From Cryobacterium glucosi (GTDB lineage: Bacteria; Actinomycetota; Actinomycetes; Actinomycetales; Microbacteriaceae), in contig NZ_SOFS01000031.1 in assembly GCF_004402235.1 (NCBI RefSeq), forward strand, positions 10,087 through 74,086: a stretch of 64,000 bases of DNA, written 5' to 3'. This document shows, one piece after another, positions 7,915-15,683 of the stretch. The notes under the pieces are model-generated. The model saw only the letters and a program-made list of their open reading frames with translations. It had not been told where the DNA came from and did no database searches. The position numbers were made by a program, and so were the translations under genes. Within the stretch, counting starts at the first letter, position 1. Each line of letters opens with the position of its first letter.

Positions 7915-8475
7915 GTGACGGGTCAACGAGTTGGATACGTGCGAGTCAGTACCCTCGATCAGAACACCGTCCGTCAGCTTGATGGTGTCGACGTTGACCG
8001 GGTGTTCGAGGACAAGGCGTCGGGGAAAGACCTGAAGCGTCCCGAGCTGGAAGAGATGATCAAGTTCGTCAGGGATGGCGACACTGTCCTCGTGCACTCG
8101 ATGGATCGCCTTGCCCGCAACCTGGAGGATCTCCGCTCGATCGTGCGCCGGCTCACGGCGAAGAAAGTCCGAGTCGAGTTCGTGAAAGAACAGCTCTCCT
8201 TCACCGGGGAGGACAATGCGATGGCGAACCTGCTCCTGAACGTGATGGGGGCGTTTGCTGAGTTCGAGCGTTCTCTGATCCGTGAACGTCAACGCGAGGG
8301 CATTGCCCTGGCGAAGAAGCGCGGCGTCTACCGCGGCCGCGCACCGTCGCTGGACGCGGCGCGCGCCGCGGATTTGCGGGAGAAGGCTGCACTCGGGGTG
8401 CCGAAGGCTGCTCTGGCTCGAGATTTTGGTATCAGCCGCGAAACCGTTTACGCCTACCTCCGCGCCGACGCCTGA
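7915..8475 (+). CDS. Serine recombinase (resolvase/invertase family)
   Basis: A 186-residue small serine recombinase. The catalytic domain (1-135) starts GQRVGYVRVSTLDQN, in which Ser10 of the VRVST motif is the nucleophile. DGDTVLVHSMDRLARN supplies the conserved Arg pair. The E-helix and DNA-binding domain (140-186) end with the helix-turn-helix ALARDFGISRETVYAYL. The start is a GTG after AGGAGAACCCC. Length and layout are those of Tn3-type resolvases/Pin invertases, but no transposase is adjacent. A 76-codon C-terminal copy of a close paralogue lies at 18601-18828. Its 3' end overlaps the convergent gene at 8432. Confidence 0.93.
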   Translation: MTGQRVGYVRVSTLDQNTVRQLDGVDVDRVFEDKASGKDLKRPELEEMIKFVRDGDTVLVHSMDRLARNLEDLRSIVRRLTAKKVRVEFVKEQLSFTGEDNAMANLLLNVMGAFAEFERSLIRERQREGIALAKKRGVYRGRAPSLDAARAADLREKAALGVPKAALARDFGISRETVYAYLRADA

Positions 8476-8941
8476 AGGATTCTCCGATGAGGTAGCCATG
8501 CCTGCGACTGAGGGAGTGGGGCGTCTCCGCGGTATCTCCGTGCCGGGCGTTTCCGACACTGACAACTGTTTCCGACGTAAGGGCATTTCTGTCCAGCCAA
8601 TGTTCAAATAGGCGGGGGTATTGCATCGGCGCCCGCCGATCGGTAGGGAAGCCGGCCCCCGCGAGGTCCTTTCGCATTTCCCGTCCGAAGGCGTACAGGC
8701 CGTAAAATCCGACAGCAGTCGTCCCCATGAAAAGGACGACGATGGTGACCAACGCACCGGGCACGAATGGGCTGTCGCGCAGTCCCATGACCAAGAACAA
8801 CATCAGGAACAATCCGAAGACATAACTCAGGATGGAATAGGTGAATCGTCTCCTGACCGGCACGAATGCGCCGGCATAGCCGGGACCAATCAACGGCTCC
8901 CACGACTTCCACGTTTGTGTCAGTTCTGCCGAGGTAGACAT
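8432..8941 (-). CDS. Two-TM hypothetical membrane protein
   Basis: A 169-residue protein from the ATG at 8941 (MSTSAELTQTWKSWEPLIG). Two hydrophobic helices lie at about residues 36-58 (LSYVFGLFLMLFLVMG) and 66-88 (LVTIVVLFMGTTAVGFYGLYAF). The remainder is polar with a very basic tail (SFRRRRGGRRKRFRG). The 3' end overlaps the end of the convergent resolvase gene by 44 bases, so the basic tail may be a read-through artefact of a resolvase insertion rather than an original C-terminus. Not recognised. Confidence 0.55.
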   Translation of the reverse strand: MSTSAELTQTWKSWEPLIGPGYAGAFVPVRRRFTYSILSYVFGLFLMLFLVMGLRDSPFVPGALVTIVVLFMGTTAVGFYGLYAFGREMRKDLAGAGFPTDRRAPMQYPRLFEHWLDRNALTSETVVSVGNARHGDTAETPHSLSRRHGYLIGESFRRRRGGRRKRFRG

Positions 8942-9097
8942 AGTGCCTCCAATTTCCGTGCCCTGTGGCCAGAGTCTACGAGGCATCAAGAGAACAGCCC
9001 GAGCTGTGGTGACTTTCGCTTTCTCGCCGCCCGCTGTCCTGGTAGCTGGTCGGATCTATCTGCGCACAGTAGGGAATACGACGATCGTTGCGACCGA

Positions 9098-9484
9098 CTA
9101 CTTCGGATTTGGCCGTGGCCGTCGTCGAACTTCGAGCCACGCAGCGAATCGAGCTTCAGATGTCAGCGCATTCTCCGGAATTGAAGTTCCGTCTTCCAAG
9201 CCCAGGCTCCGCTGAACCGAAAACGTCAATCGTTTCCGACACAGCCTGGTGAATACTACGATCGCGGCGTAGTACGCCAACTCGATCACGGAAAAGAGCG
9301 CGACCCAAAGAGAAGTCCTGTCTGGGTCATGAGGTATTAGGCCAGGGCCCACAGTGACTATCAGGATTTGAAAAAGCCAAAAGCCCAACTGAAGGAAGAT
9401 CCCCGAGCGGTACTTCGTTCGCAAATGAGATCCTTCGACCCCGATCAGCGGCACCCATCCAGCGCTAGTAGGCAATCTGTGCAC
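9098..9484 (-). CDS. Small hypothetical membrane protein
   Basis: A 128-residue reading frame with two hydrophobic stretches (about residues 30-50, FLQLGFWLFQILIVTVG, and 60-85, LWVALFSVIELAYYAAIVVF). A polar segment ends in a basic tail (RRRPRPNPK). The GTG start is weak, although AGGAG lies just upstream. It may be a paralogue of its neighbour at 8432-8941, sharing the two-helix plus basic-tail plan. Function unknown. Confidence 0.5.
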   Translation of the reverse strand: MHRLPTSAGWVPLIGVEGSHLRTKYRSGIFLQLGFWLFQILIVTVGPGLIPHDPDRTSLWVALFSVIELAYYAAIVVFTRLCRKRLTFSVQRSLGLEDGTSIPENALTSEARFAAWLEVRRRPRPNPK

Positions 9485-9529
9485 AACTCCTAGGTCGATG
9501 GAAACGGTCTAGCTCGTCTGGCTGCGGGT

Positions 9530-10141
9530 TCACGTGAATAGTCCGAGCCGTGCTGCTTTTCGAATGGCATCGATTCGGGATGTTGCGCCGAGTTTGGCGT
9601 AGATGTTCGTGGTGTGCCGTTTCACTGTGCCCTCGGCGATTGAGAGCTGGCTGCTGATGTCCTTGTTGGAGGCTGCCTGGCCGACCATGCGTAGGACCTG
9701 CATCTCTCGGTCGGAGAGTAGTTTGTTGGGCCGGGTAGGCTCATCGCCGCCCGCTGTCGTGGTCTGTGGACGGGATGGGGCAAGGATTGCCGCGATGAGG
9801 TCGTGACTGGCGACGTCCTTGGTGAAGTACGAGGCCGCGCCGGCTCGCAGGAGCTCCTGCCTGAGCACGCTGTCGCGATGCATGGTGAGGATGATCACCG
9901 CCACGTCCGGAGCCTTGCGGGCGATCTGCCGCAGGGTCGATTCTGCGGACGCTCCGGCCATCTCCACGTCCAGGAGCAGTACGTCGGGCCTGTGCTCGAG
10001 AGCGAGAATGATGGCTTGTTCACCGGATTCGCCTTCCGCGACGATCGTTATTCGGTCGTCCTGTTGCAGGAGAAGAGAGAGCCCACTTCGGAATAGGGCG
10101 TGATCGTCGACCAGGACGACACGTCGGGCATCGATTGTCAC
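9530..10141 (-). CDS. NarL/LuxR-type response regulator
   Basis: A 203-residue regulator. The receiver domain (7-125) has the acidic pair after VVLVDDHALFRSGL, the phospho-acceptor Asp in DVLLLDVEMAG, Thr in VIILTMHR, and Lys in SYFTKDVA. The LuxR helix-turn-helix (140-200) reads LSDREMQVLRMVGQAASNKDI, then IAEGTVKRHTTNIYAKLG. The GTG start overlaps the stop of the upstream kinase gene (GTGA), so kinase and regulator form one operon and one signalling pair. Target genes are unknown. Confidence 0.93.
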   Translation of the reverse strand: MTIDARRVVLVDDHALFRSGLSLLLQQDDRITIVAEGESGEQAIILALEHRPDVLLLDVEMAGASAESTLRQIARKAPDVAVIILTMHRDSVLRQELLRAGAASYFTKDVASHDLIAAILAPSRPQTTTAGGDEPTRPNKLLSDREMQVLRMVGQAASNKDISSQLSIAEGTVKRHTTNIYAKLGATSRIDAIRKAARLGLFT

Positions 10142-11232
10142 CGCGTACCGTTCCTGCTCGGCACGGTGAGCGTAACCGACGTGCCCCCGCCTGTTTTCGA
10201 CGCAACTGTCATGTCGGCGCCGACGACGTCAGCTCGTTCGCGCATGGTCAGAAGTCCCATGGAATCTGTGCGCACTTGGAACGGGTCGAATCCGATGCCA
10301 TCGTCGTGGATCTCGATTGCGACGTTGTGGTCGGTCCATGTGAAGGTGACATCGATGTGGGCCGCCTTCGCGTGTGCGACCGCGTTCCTCAGCGCCTCCC
10401 GAATGATGAGGAACACCTCTTCGCCGACTCCCGCGGGAATCCGACGCGGTATGCCCTTCGTGTGGACCGCTGTCGTGGACCCTGCTGACGCAGCGTCGCC
10501 CAGGAAATCACGCACAGCGTCATCGAGGACGTTGTTCCCCACGGTCTGCCGGAGTTCGAGGGCGATCTCTCGTGTGTTGTCGAGCGCTTGTTCCAGCAAT
10601 CCGGTGGCCATCGTGAACATCTGGATGCCGTCATCGGTGCTGGTGCGTGCGGCTGTGATCCCCAGGTTGACGCGTTGGAGGCTGGCTGCGATACCGTGGG
10701 CGACACGATCGTGGAGTTCGCGTGAGACGCGCATCCGCTCTTCTGTCTGCGCCACCGAGAGACGTTCGAGAAGGACATCCACGTACCCGACTGAAGCCGA
10801 CGCCACCCGTGCCATGATGCAGTGATGCAAGGTGCGTGCGACGGCGATCGCTGTTGGTGCCGTGAGCGTCACGTCGCCCAGCGCCTCGATGAGGCGGGGG
10901 AGAGCCAGATCGAACAGAGCGCTCGCTGCGGAGAGACTGTCTGACGGGTGGACGTCGTGGCCTGCTCGGGAACGGCCAATGTTCGCGGACGTAAGGCCGA
11001 CCTGTACCCGCTCAATGATGGCAGTCGGGTCGAATACTCCGCGGTCTGCTTCGTCGGCGAGGGCGAGCAGGGTGTCGTTGACGATGTCCCGGACTTGACT
11101 GCGAACTTCACCCGCGGTGACCTCGTCGTCCACGAGAACGCTCTGCTGCGCGCGCAGCGTGGCATCGACGGAAGCGACAATCCGGTCGCGGATGAATGCG
11201 CGCTCGGCTGGCTCGGCTACTGGCATGTCCAC
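10138..11232 (-). CDS. NarL-partner sensor histidine kinase
   Basis: A 364-residue cytosolic kinase without membrane helices. The N-terminal 150 residues are an uncharacterised helical sensory region. The HisKA_3 dimerisation box is RVSRELHDRVAHGIA, with the phospho-accepting His in ELHD. The HATPase domain carries REALRNAVAHAKA (N box), HDDGIGFDP (G1) and TKTGGGTSVTL-like ASKTGGGTSVTLTV (G2). The start is a GTG at 11232, or the ATG two codons later. A soluble NreB/DegS-like kinase suggests an internal signal such as redox state. It is transcribed together with the response regulator at 9530. Confidence 0.9.
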   Translation of the reverse strand: MDMPVAEPAERAFIRDRIVASVDATLRAQQSVLVDDEVTAGEVRSQVRDIVNDTLLALADEADRGVFDPTAIIERVQVGLTSANIGRSRAGHDVHPSDSLSAASALFDLALPRLIEALGDVTLTAPTAIAVARTLHHCIMARVASASVGYVDVLLERLSVAQTEERMRVSRELHDRVAHGIAASLQRVNLGITAARTSTDDGIQMFTMATGLLEQALDNTREIALELRQTVGNNVLDDAVRDFLGDAASAGSTTAVHTKGIPRRIPAGVGEEVFLIIREALRNAVAHAKAAHIDVTFTWTDHNVAIEIHDDGIGFDPFQVRTDSMGLLTMRERADVVGADMTVASKTGGGTSVTLTVPSRNGTR

Positions 11233-11376
11233 AGCCTGCCACTTCCCGATGGCACCCCGCCGCAGTTGCCACGGCAGTCGAGCTGACCGGAACTGTAACC
11301 GCGTTTAATGTGACCAATGGCACATTCCGCTCGGGATGCGTCCCGCATAGCCTTGTCGATGACGGTCGTCCGTTCG

Positions 11377-11580
11377 CTCATCGCGGGGCCGGTGGGAACG
11401 CGTGGGAAACCCTGGGGGGAATCTGTATGACCGCTCGGCTCGCGATTGCAATGGGATCGGCTGGGCTCCACCCGGAGCAGGCAGGGCAATAATCATCGCT
11501 GCTCAGAGCGGGGCCGGTGGGGAAAACGTGGGGAACCTGGGGGGACCTGTGTGACTGCTCGACTCGCGATGGCAGTGGGC
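11377..11580. repeat. Two imperfect direct repeats of about 80 bases
   Basis: Positions 11377-11456 and 11502-11580 match closely, sharing GCGGGGCCGGTGGG, CCTGGGGGG and the end CTCGCGAT. They have a 125-base period and lie between the divergent kinase and lipoprotein genes. They may be duplicated promoter/leader DNA. The second copy runs directly into the small leader ORF at 11590. Confidence 0.7.
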
Positions 11581-11589
11581 TAGCTAGCC

Positions 11590-11664
11590 ATGACAGATTT
11601 CCCACCGCCAGTCCCGCGAGACGGCTACGACGTTCCTGCGCCGGCCATGGGTAGAGTGCGCTAA
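11590..11664 (+). CDS. 24-residue leader ORF, duplicate of a DUF4190 N-terminus
   Basis: A tiny ORF whose first 18 residues, MTDFPPPVPRDGYDVPAP, match the N-terminus of the DUF4190 protein at 12698 in 17 of 18 positions. It then ends AMGRVR and stops. Its TAA overlaps the ATG of the lipoprotein gene (TAATG at 11662-11666), an arrangement that couples translation. The DNA around it is also alike, so this is a partial gene duplication. It may now act as a leader peptide. Expression is inferred, not shown. Confidence 0.5.
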   Translation: MTDFPPPVPRDGYDVPAPAMGRVR

Positions 11665-12497
11665 TGAGACAGGGAGGCCACCGGTCGGTCCACTCCATCG
11701 GGATAGCAACATTGCTCGCGGCGATCCTGACAGGCTGCACGGCGCCTGCGGTGCATCCTGGTCCTTCGGAAGCGTCCAATGCGGCGGCGCCTGCACCGTC
11801 GGCTACTGCCGAGGAAGACACCGTGAAGAAGGTTCCGGGCTTGTCGGACCTGCCTCCTGGCACACTAATCGCCATGGGAGATTTCAGTGGCCAGGGAACC
11901 ACGGGGAAGATCCAGATCAAGGCGAACGGCGCGGACCATGGGTTCGACGTCATCTTGACCGGCCTGCAACCTGTGCCGCTTGCCGGAGCCTCGCTCGAGC
12001 TGAATTCCCTGCCATCCACGGCAAGCGAATGGGACCTGCAGCAGGGCTTCAGCTACTACCGATACGACCCGCTCAGTCAGGTGTCCGATCAAACCTTCTC
12101 GACACCGAGCGTCGACTACGGTGGCTTCGAGACGAACGATCCCCGCTTCATGCGCACAGCCGTGATCTGGGCGGCACCGCCCGGAGCGCCGATCGGACTG
12201 GGCAGCGTCATCGCGACCGCCACACTCACCTGGGACCTTCCCAACATGCCTGCGGGCCCTAATGTCACCGACCATGGCTCTGCCGAGGGCGCGCAAGGTC
12301 AGGTTTCCCTTGGAGCTGACGACACTCCCTTCAGCTACCTGATCGCTCCAAACGACACGGAGAATGCAATCGCTGCTCGGTTCGGCATCACTGCGGAAGA
12401 CCTCGAATGGCTCAACCCGGATCGGTTCGGCGATCGACTCAATCTGGCCAACATCACGATAAACCTGTCAATGGACTCGCGTGGCCTTCGTTGGTGA
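11664..12497 (+). CDS. Lipoprotein with C-terminal LysM-like domain
   Basis: A 277-residue exported lipoprotein. The signal peptide (1-23) ends in the lipobox LTGC, and Cys24-Thr starts the mature protein. An Ala/Pro/Ser-rich linker follows to about residue 50. The central domain (55-205, GTLIAMGDFSGQGTTGKIQI to ATATLTWDLPNM) is beta-rich and unrecognised. The last 60 residues (FSYLIAPNDTENAIAARFGI, then AEDLEWLNP) form a LysM-like domain that would bind peptidoglycan. The start is coupled to the stop of a 24-codon leader ORF. Likely anchored on the outer face of the membrane. Confidence 0.8.
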   Translation: MRQGGHRSVHSIGIATLLAAILTGCTAPAVHPGPSEASNAAAPAPSATAEEDTVKKVPGLSDLPPGTLIAMGDFSGQGTTGKIQIKANGADHGFDVILTGLQPVPLAGASLELNSLPSTASEWDLQQGFSYYRYDPLSQVSDQTFSTPSVDYGGFETNDPRFMRTAVIWAAPPGAPIGLGSVIATATLTWDLPNMPAGPNVTDHGSAEGAQGQVSLGADDTPFSYLIAPNDTENAIAARFGITAEDLEWLNPDRFGDRLNLANITINLSMDSRGLRW

Positions 12498-12697
12498 GTG
12501 GAAGTCCGGTCCGTGGCGACGGGCTGGATTGCGGTGGTGACCAAGGTGAGCTGGTCAATTCCGCTGGGACCTCCGCTGAGGATGCTCAGGTAACCCCGGC
12601 CCGGATTTCCGAAAAGGCGGGGCAGTCCGCGATCGGCAGTAAGTTCGTTGTCGGGGGCCGCCGATTGCCCTCGGTTCTTTCGAAGAGAGGGTTCGCC

Positions 12698-13015
12698 ATG
12701 ACAGATTTCCCGCCTCCCGTTCCGCGGGACGACTACGACGTGCCTGCACCTGTGCCGGTGGATCCGTGGGCGCTCGACGGCGTCCAGAGGACGCGTCCGC
12801 CATTTAACAGGACGGCCATTTGGGGTTTCGTACTCGCCTGCGTCGGGTTGATCGTTTTCGGATTCGTCGGTGCGTTGGCTACGGCACTCTGCGGCCGTGC
12901 GCTCCGGACCATACGTCGGACGGGGGCACGTGGTCGGGGTCTGGCGATCGCGGGCATGTGCATTGGCCTCATCGATTTCGTTTTCTACGTGATCGGCCGT
13001 TTCTACCTCGGATGA
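12698..13015 (+). CDS. DUF4190 domain small membrane protein
   Basis: A 105-residue protein from the ATG at 12698 (GAAGAGAGG upstream). The N-terminus is proline-rich and cytoplasmic (MTDFPPPVPRDDYDVPAP). Two TM helices follow, at about residues 40-66 (AIWGFVLACVGLIVFGFVGA) and 80-103 (LAIAGMCIGLIDFVFYVIG), joined by a basic loop. This is the DUF4190 plan. A truncated copy of its first 18 codons lies at 11590. Its stop overlaps a downstream ATG (ATGA at 13012). Function unknown. Confidence 0.82.
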   Translation: MTDFPPPVPRDDYDVPAPVPVDPWALDGVQRTRPPFNRTAIWGFVLACVGLIVFGFVGALATALCGRALRTIRRTGARGRGLAIAGMCIGLIDFVFYVIGRFYLG

Positions 13016-13179
13016 CGAGACCCCGTGCAGTGGACGCGCAGGCCCGTGGCGCCTTCGGCGACCTCACCATCGCCTCTGCAATGGTCGACCGCACCGTCCA
13101 CCACGTTGACCTCACTAGCCTCAAGTACGACGGCCTGCCGGCTCGACAACACGAAGCCATCGCGACCACGGCACGCTAG
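13012..13179 (+). pseudogene. IstB C-terminal remnant (IS21 family)
   Basis: A 55-codon frame containing FGDLTIASAMVDRTVHH followed by LTSLKYDG. It resembles the C-terminal end of IS21 helper ATPases (pattern FGD-x2-IA-x-AM-x-DR-x2-HH). No Walker motifs remain. It marks a former IS21-type insertion that preceded the toxin-antitoxin genes. Low-complexity tail residues have no family match. Confidence 0.5.
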
Positions 13180-13212
13180 GAACACACGACAGTGGCCCTG
13201 GTTTCAGTTGGC

Positions 13213-13252
13213 GTTAACACACAGATTTGGTTGGTAAATAAATAGTTAACTA
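13213..13252. promoter_or_regulatory. AT-rich palindromes upstream of the toxin-antitoxin genes
   Basis: GTTAAC at 13213-13218 and the perfect palindrome TAGTTAACTA at 13243-13252 share the core GTTAAC. They lie 80-120 bases before the antitoxin start, in a conspicuously AT-rich patch. Autoregulated Xre/RES modules usually bind such paired sites, so this is a candidate operator. Confidence 0.5.
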
Positions 13253-13332
13253 AAACACAGCTTGTAGTGTAAAGATGGTGGTATTCGAGTTTCTATTCTT
13301 TGCTCGAATGCCACCGGATGATTGGAGAGCTA

Positions 13333-13716
13333 ATGGCTGTCACTACGCATGTTAATGCTGCTCACGCGAGGACGATCAGGCTCGACATCCGAGAAATCAC
13401 TCGCCGGTTGAACGCATCATTGGGTGGAACCCTTGTTGCATCTCTATCCGGGAGCAAGGATCACAAGCTTCCGTACCGTTGGGCCAAGGCCGATGGCCCC
13501 GCTCCGAAGAATGAGTCAATGAGGCGGCTCCAGTTCGCCTACGAGCAGTGGACAAAGCTGGTCGAATCTGAAGGGGAGCACGTCGCACGCGCCTGGTTCA
13601 TTGGTGCGAACCCCTGGCTCGGCTACGACACACCCATAACCGCTATCCGTGAGGACCGTTTCAAAGAAGCTGGCCAGGCCGTTCAAGCCATCATCGACGA
13701 TACCTTTTCCGGTTAA
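13333..13716 (+). CDS. Xre/MbcA-ParS type antitoxin
   Basis: A 127-residue protein from the ATG at 13333 with GGAGAG 5 bases upstream. The N-terminal half (residues 15-60) is helical and would form the DNA-binding part. The C-terminal half (ARAWFIGANPWLGYDTPITAIR, then EAGQAVQAI) matches the toxin-binding domain of Xre/MbcA/ParS antitoxins (pattern W-x-NP-LG-x-P). Its stop overlaps the toxin start as TAATG. It should neutralise the RES protein encoded next and repress the operon. No phage or plasmid gene is near; the pair sits between transposon debris. Confidence 0.82.
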   Translation: MAVTTHVNAAHARTIRLDIREITRRLNASLGGTLVASLSGSKDHKLPYRWAKADGPAPKNESMRRLQFAYEQWTKLVESEGEHVARAWFIGANPWLGYDTPITAIREDRFKEAGQAVQAIIDDTFSG

Positions 13717-14504
13717 TGACGGTCTGTTCCGTCTCCGGGTTGGAGCTTGTCGACAATCCGGCGCCCGGCAGCTATCGCATTGCTCGAACTTCGTTCGGCG
13801 CGCTCTCCCCGGTAATACGAGAGCCTGAACCTGACGGTTCCCTCGACCCTGCCGGGTGGGGCCGGTACGACACTGTAGGGCGCACGCTCTACTCCACGAA
13901 CGACCGACTCACGTCATTCATGGAGCTTCTCGCCCCCTACCGCACCGAAATCAACGGAAGTCGGCGCGCTCTGCAGAAAGACGCCGAGGCTATGGGTATT
14001 TCACTCGACGATTATTGGGCCATGGTGGTCACCGACTGGGACCAGGGCGGCACTATGCGTGCCAGATGGCTGCCGAAGGCGTGGCGCGAAGGACGTGCGA
14101 TCTATCGACTCGACTACATGCCCGGGTGGTGGGTGGACATCACGTCAACCAGCACTCTGACCGCGCTCTCCACGCATCTTGAGGAAGAGTTGACCACTCT
14201 CGGAATCGATGGAGGTCTTACTGTCGCTCACCTCACGGGAGACGATCGTGCAATTACAACCATGATCGCGGGGTGGCTCAGGGATACTGTCACCCTCTTC
14301 GATGGAACTCAGCCCCTCGGCATCCGGTTCACCTCAAAGCACGGACACCCCGCCGGCGGAACTGGAACGTGCTGGGCGTATTGGATGCGGGCCACTGACG
14401 CTGGGGTGGACGAGCCGATCAAGATCATCAATGAAACCGCCATCGATGAGACCGACGAGGACTTGAAAGAGGCACAGGCGTTCTGCAGAATCCAGACCCG
14501 CTGA
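13716..14504 (+). CDS. RES family toxin (NAD+ phosphorylase-like)
   Basis: A 262-residue RES-domain protein. The conserved Arg of the NAD pocket is in PGSYRIARTSFGALSP (residues 17-32). Tyr-Asp and Tyr-Ser follow in GRYDTVGRTLYSTNDRLTSF, with the conserved Glu in SFMELLAPYR. RES toxins (MbcT-like) degrade NAD+ by phosphorolysis, arresting growth. At 262 residues it is longer than the minimal domain (about 160-190). The C-terminal extension includes a Thr/Asp-rich tail. It is translated in tandem with the antitoxin by a 1-base overlap. Domain call is firm, chemistry inferred. Confidence 0.82.
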   Translation: MTVCSVSGLELVDNPAPGSYRIARTSFGALSPVIREPEPDGSLDPAGWGRYDTVGRTLYSTNDRLTSFMELLAPYRTEINGSRRALQKDAEAMGISLDDYWAMVVTDWDQGGTMRARWLPKAWREGRAIYRLDYMPGWWVDITSTSTLTALSTHLEEELTTLGIDGGLTVAHLTGDDRAITTMIAGWLRDTVTLFDGTQPLGIRFTSKHGHPAGGTGTCWAYWMRATDAGVDEPIKIINETAIDETDEDLKEAQAFCRIQTR

Positions 14505-14569
14505 TCAACCTGAAGCGTCAAGAGGTCGGCCAACCTAATTGAATCCGCTACCGCAAGTAGCGATTTGAA

Positions 14570-15126
14570 CCTGAAAAAGTTGGCACATAACGCGACTAGT
14601 GCGTACCCTACGGTCCAGGACAAACCCGGCAGCGTGAAGCGAGTGGAGCTGTCCACCGATGCGGTCCACGCCGCGAACTTCCAGAAGGATTGCGGGAGCC
14701 CGACGCCGCGGTACATCGGATCATCAGTTGCGAGCACGGGCGCAGTGAAGGCGCTCTGCGGTTTTTGTTCGTGCGTGCGTAGGTGAGGACATGGTCCTCG
14801 AGGCCGAGCCAGAGCTTTCTCGACTGGTTGAATTCCCCGGCCTGCGGGGCGTGGCATCATGTTGTAGGCGAAGGTGTCAGCATTGGCTTGTCTGGCGGAC
14901 ACCGCGTCTCCCCACACCGGTTCTCGTCGCCGGACGAGATGTCCGCGGTCGCGAACGTTTTTCGCGTAGACCGCCTCCCCGGTCTGTTCGCCGATGGGAT
15001 GCACGGGTCGAGGTGCAAGTCATCGCCTCGGTCAACGTCGACGAGCTGGTTACCGTCGATGTTGACGCCAGTCGCGAGGGCAAGGCGCCGCACAGGCTCC
15101 AGCAACACGGTGAAATGTGTGTAGGG
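14570..15126 (-). pseudogene. DNA/RNA non-specific endonuclease remnant
   Basis: Minus-strand pieces of a NucA-type beta-beta-alpha-metal nuclease. The right piece (15126 to about 15000) reads YTHFTVLLEPVRRLALATGV, then NIDGNQLVDVDRGDDLHLDP. The left piece, in another frame (about 15000-14600), reads TGEAVYAKNVRDRGHLVRRR with the DRGH catalytic motif, then QANADTFAYN, FTAPVLATDDPMYRGVGLPQ and SFWKFAAWT. One frameshift near 15000 separates them. The 5' end is cut at a MITE-like repeat and IS256 fragment, and the 3' end is lost. Family recognised from motif order. Confidence 0.7.
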
Positions 15127-15148
15127 CAGATCGCTGGCGCGTCACCTC

Positions 15149-15271
15149 ATCGGGTAGCGCTGTTCTGGCGACCCGGTGTGTGATCTCGTGACATCCAGTG
15201 GACACTGGATCTCGTCACTTCGTGGACGCTGGGTCTCAAGGCTTTGCATCGCCGGAACAGCGCTACCCGAT
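15149..15271. repeat. MITE-like element with 22-base inverted repeats
   Basis: The 22 bases at 15149-15170 and the reverse complement of 15250-15271 agree at 21 of 22 positions (core GGGTAGCGCTGTTC). They enclose about 80 non-coding bases. Size and ends suggest a miniature inverted-repeat element or two fused insertion-sequence ends. It separates the nuclease remnant from the IS256 fragment. Confidence 0.65.
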
Positions 15272-15284
15272 AGGGCGACTCGCC

Positions 15285-15683
15285 ACCGTCGAGACCGCGA
15301 GTCTTCAACGACCGCAGGAAGCTGGTCCAGAAGCCCTCGTTCTCGCTGTCGCCAACGTCGAAGCCGAGGACTTCCCGGCGCCCATCAGCGGCCACGCCGA
15401 CCGCCACGACGATCGCCTGGGACACGATCCGGTGGCCGACGCGGGCCTTGCAGTAGGTGGCGTCGAGGAGCACGTAGGGGAAGTCCTGCGCGGCAAGGGT
15501 GCGGTCGCGGAACTCGGCCACCTCAGCGTCCAGGCCCGCGCAGATCCGGGACACTTCAGACTTGGAGATCCCGGTGTCAGCGCCGAGGGCCTTGACGAGG
15601 TCGTCGACTTTCCGGGTCGAGACACCGTGGACGTAGGCCTCCATCACGACCGCGAACAGGGCCTAGTCTACCCGGCGGCGCTC
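15285..15683 (-). pseudogene. IS256-family transposase, central fragment
   Basis: Reads from ERRRVD at 15683, through an in-frame TAG (15663-15665) where the family has Gln, into ALFAVVMEAYVHGVSTRKVD. It continues with ISKSEVSRICAGLDAEVAEF, FPYVLLDATYCKARV (the first catalytic Asp, in LLDATY) and VLGFDVGDSENEGFWTSFLR, and breaks at GLDG near 15285. Both N- and C-terminal thirds are missing. It covers the same central region that the IS256 copy at 27481 lacks. Confidence 0.85.

Noticed and set aside
7885-8757. 290-codon minus-strand frame over the resolvase
   Set aside because: Fully antisense to an intact serine recombinase with catalytic motifs; no motif of its own.
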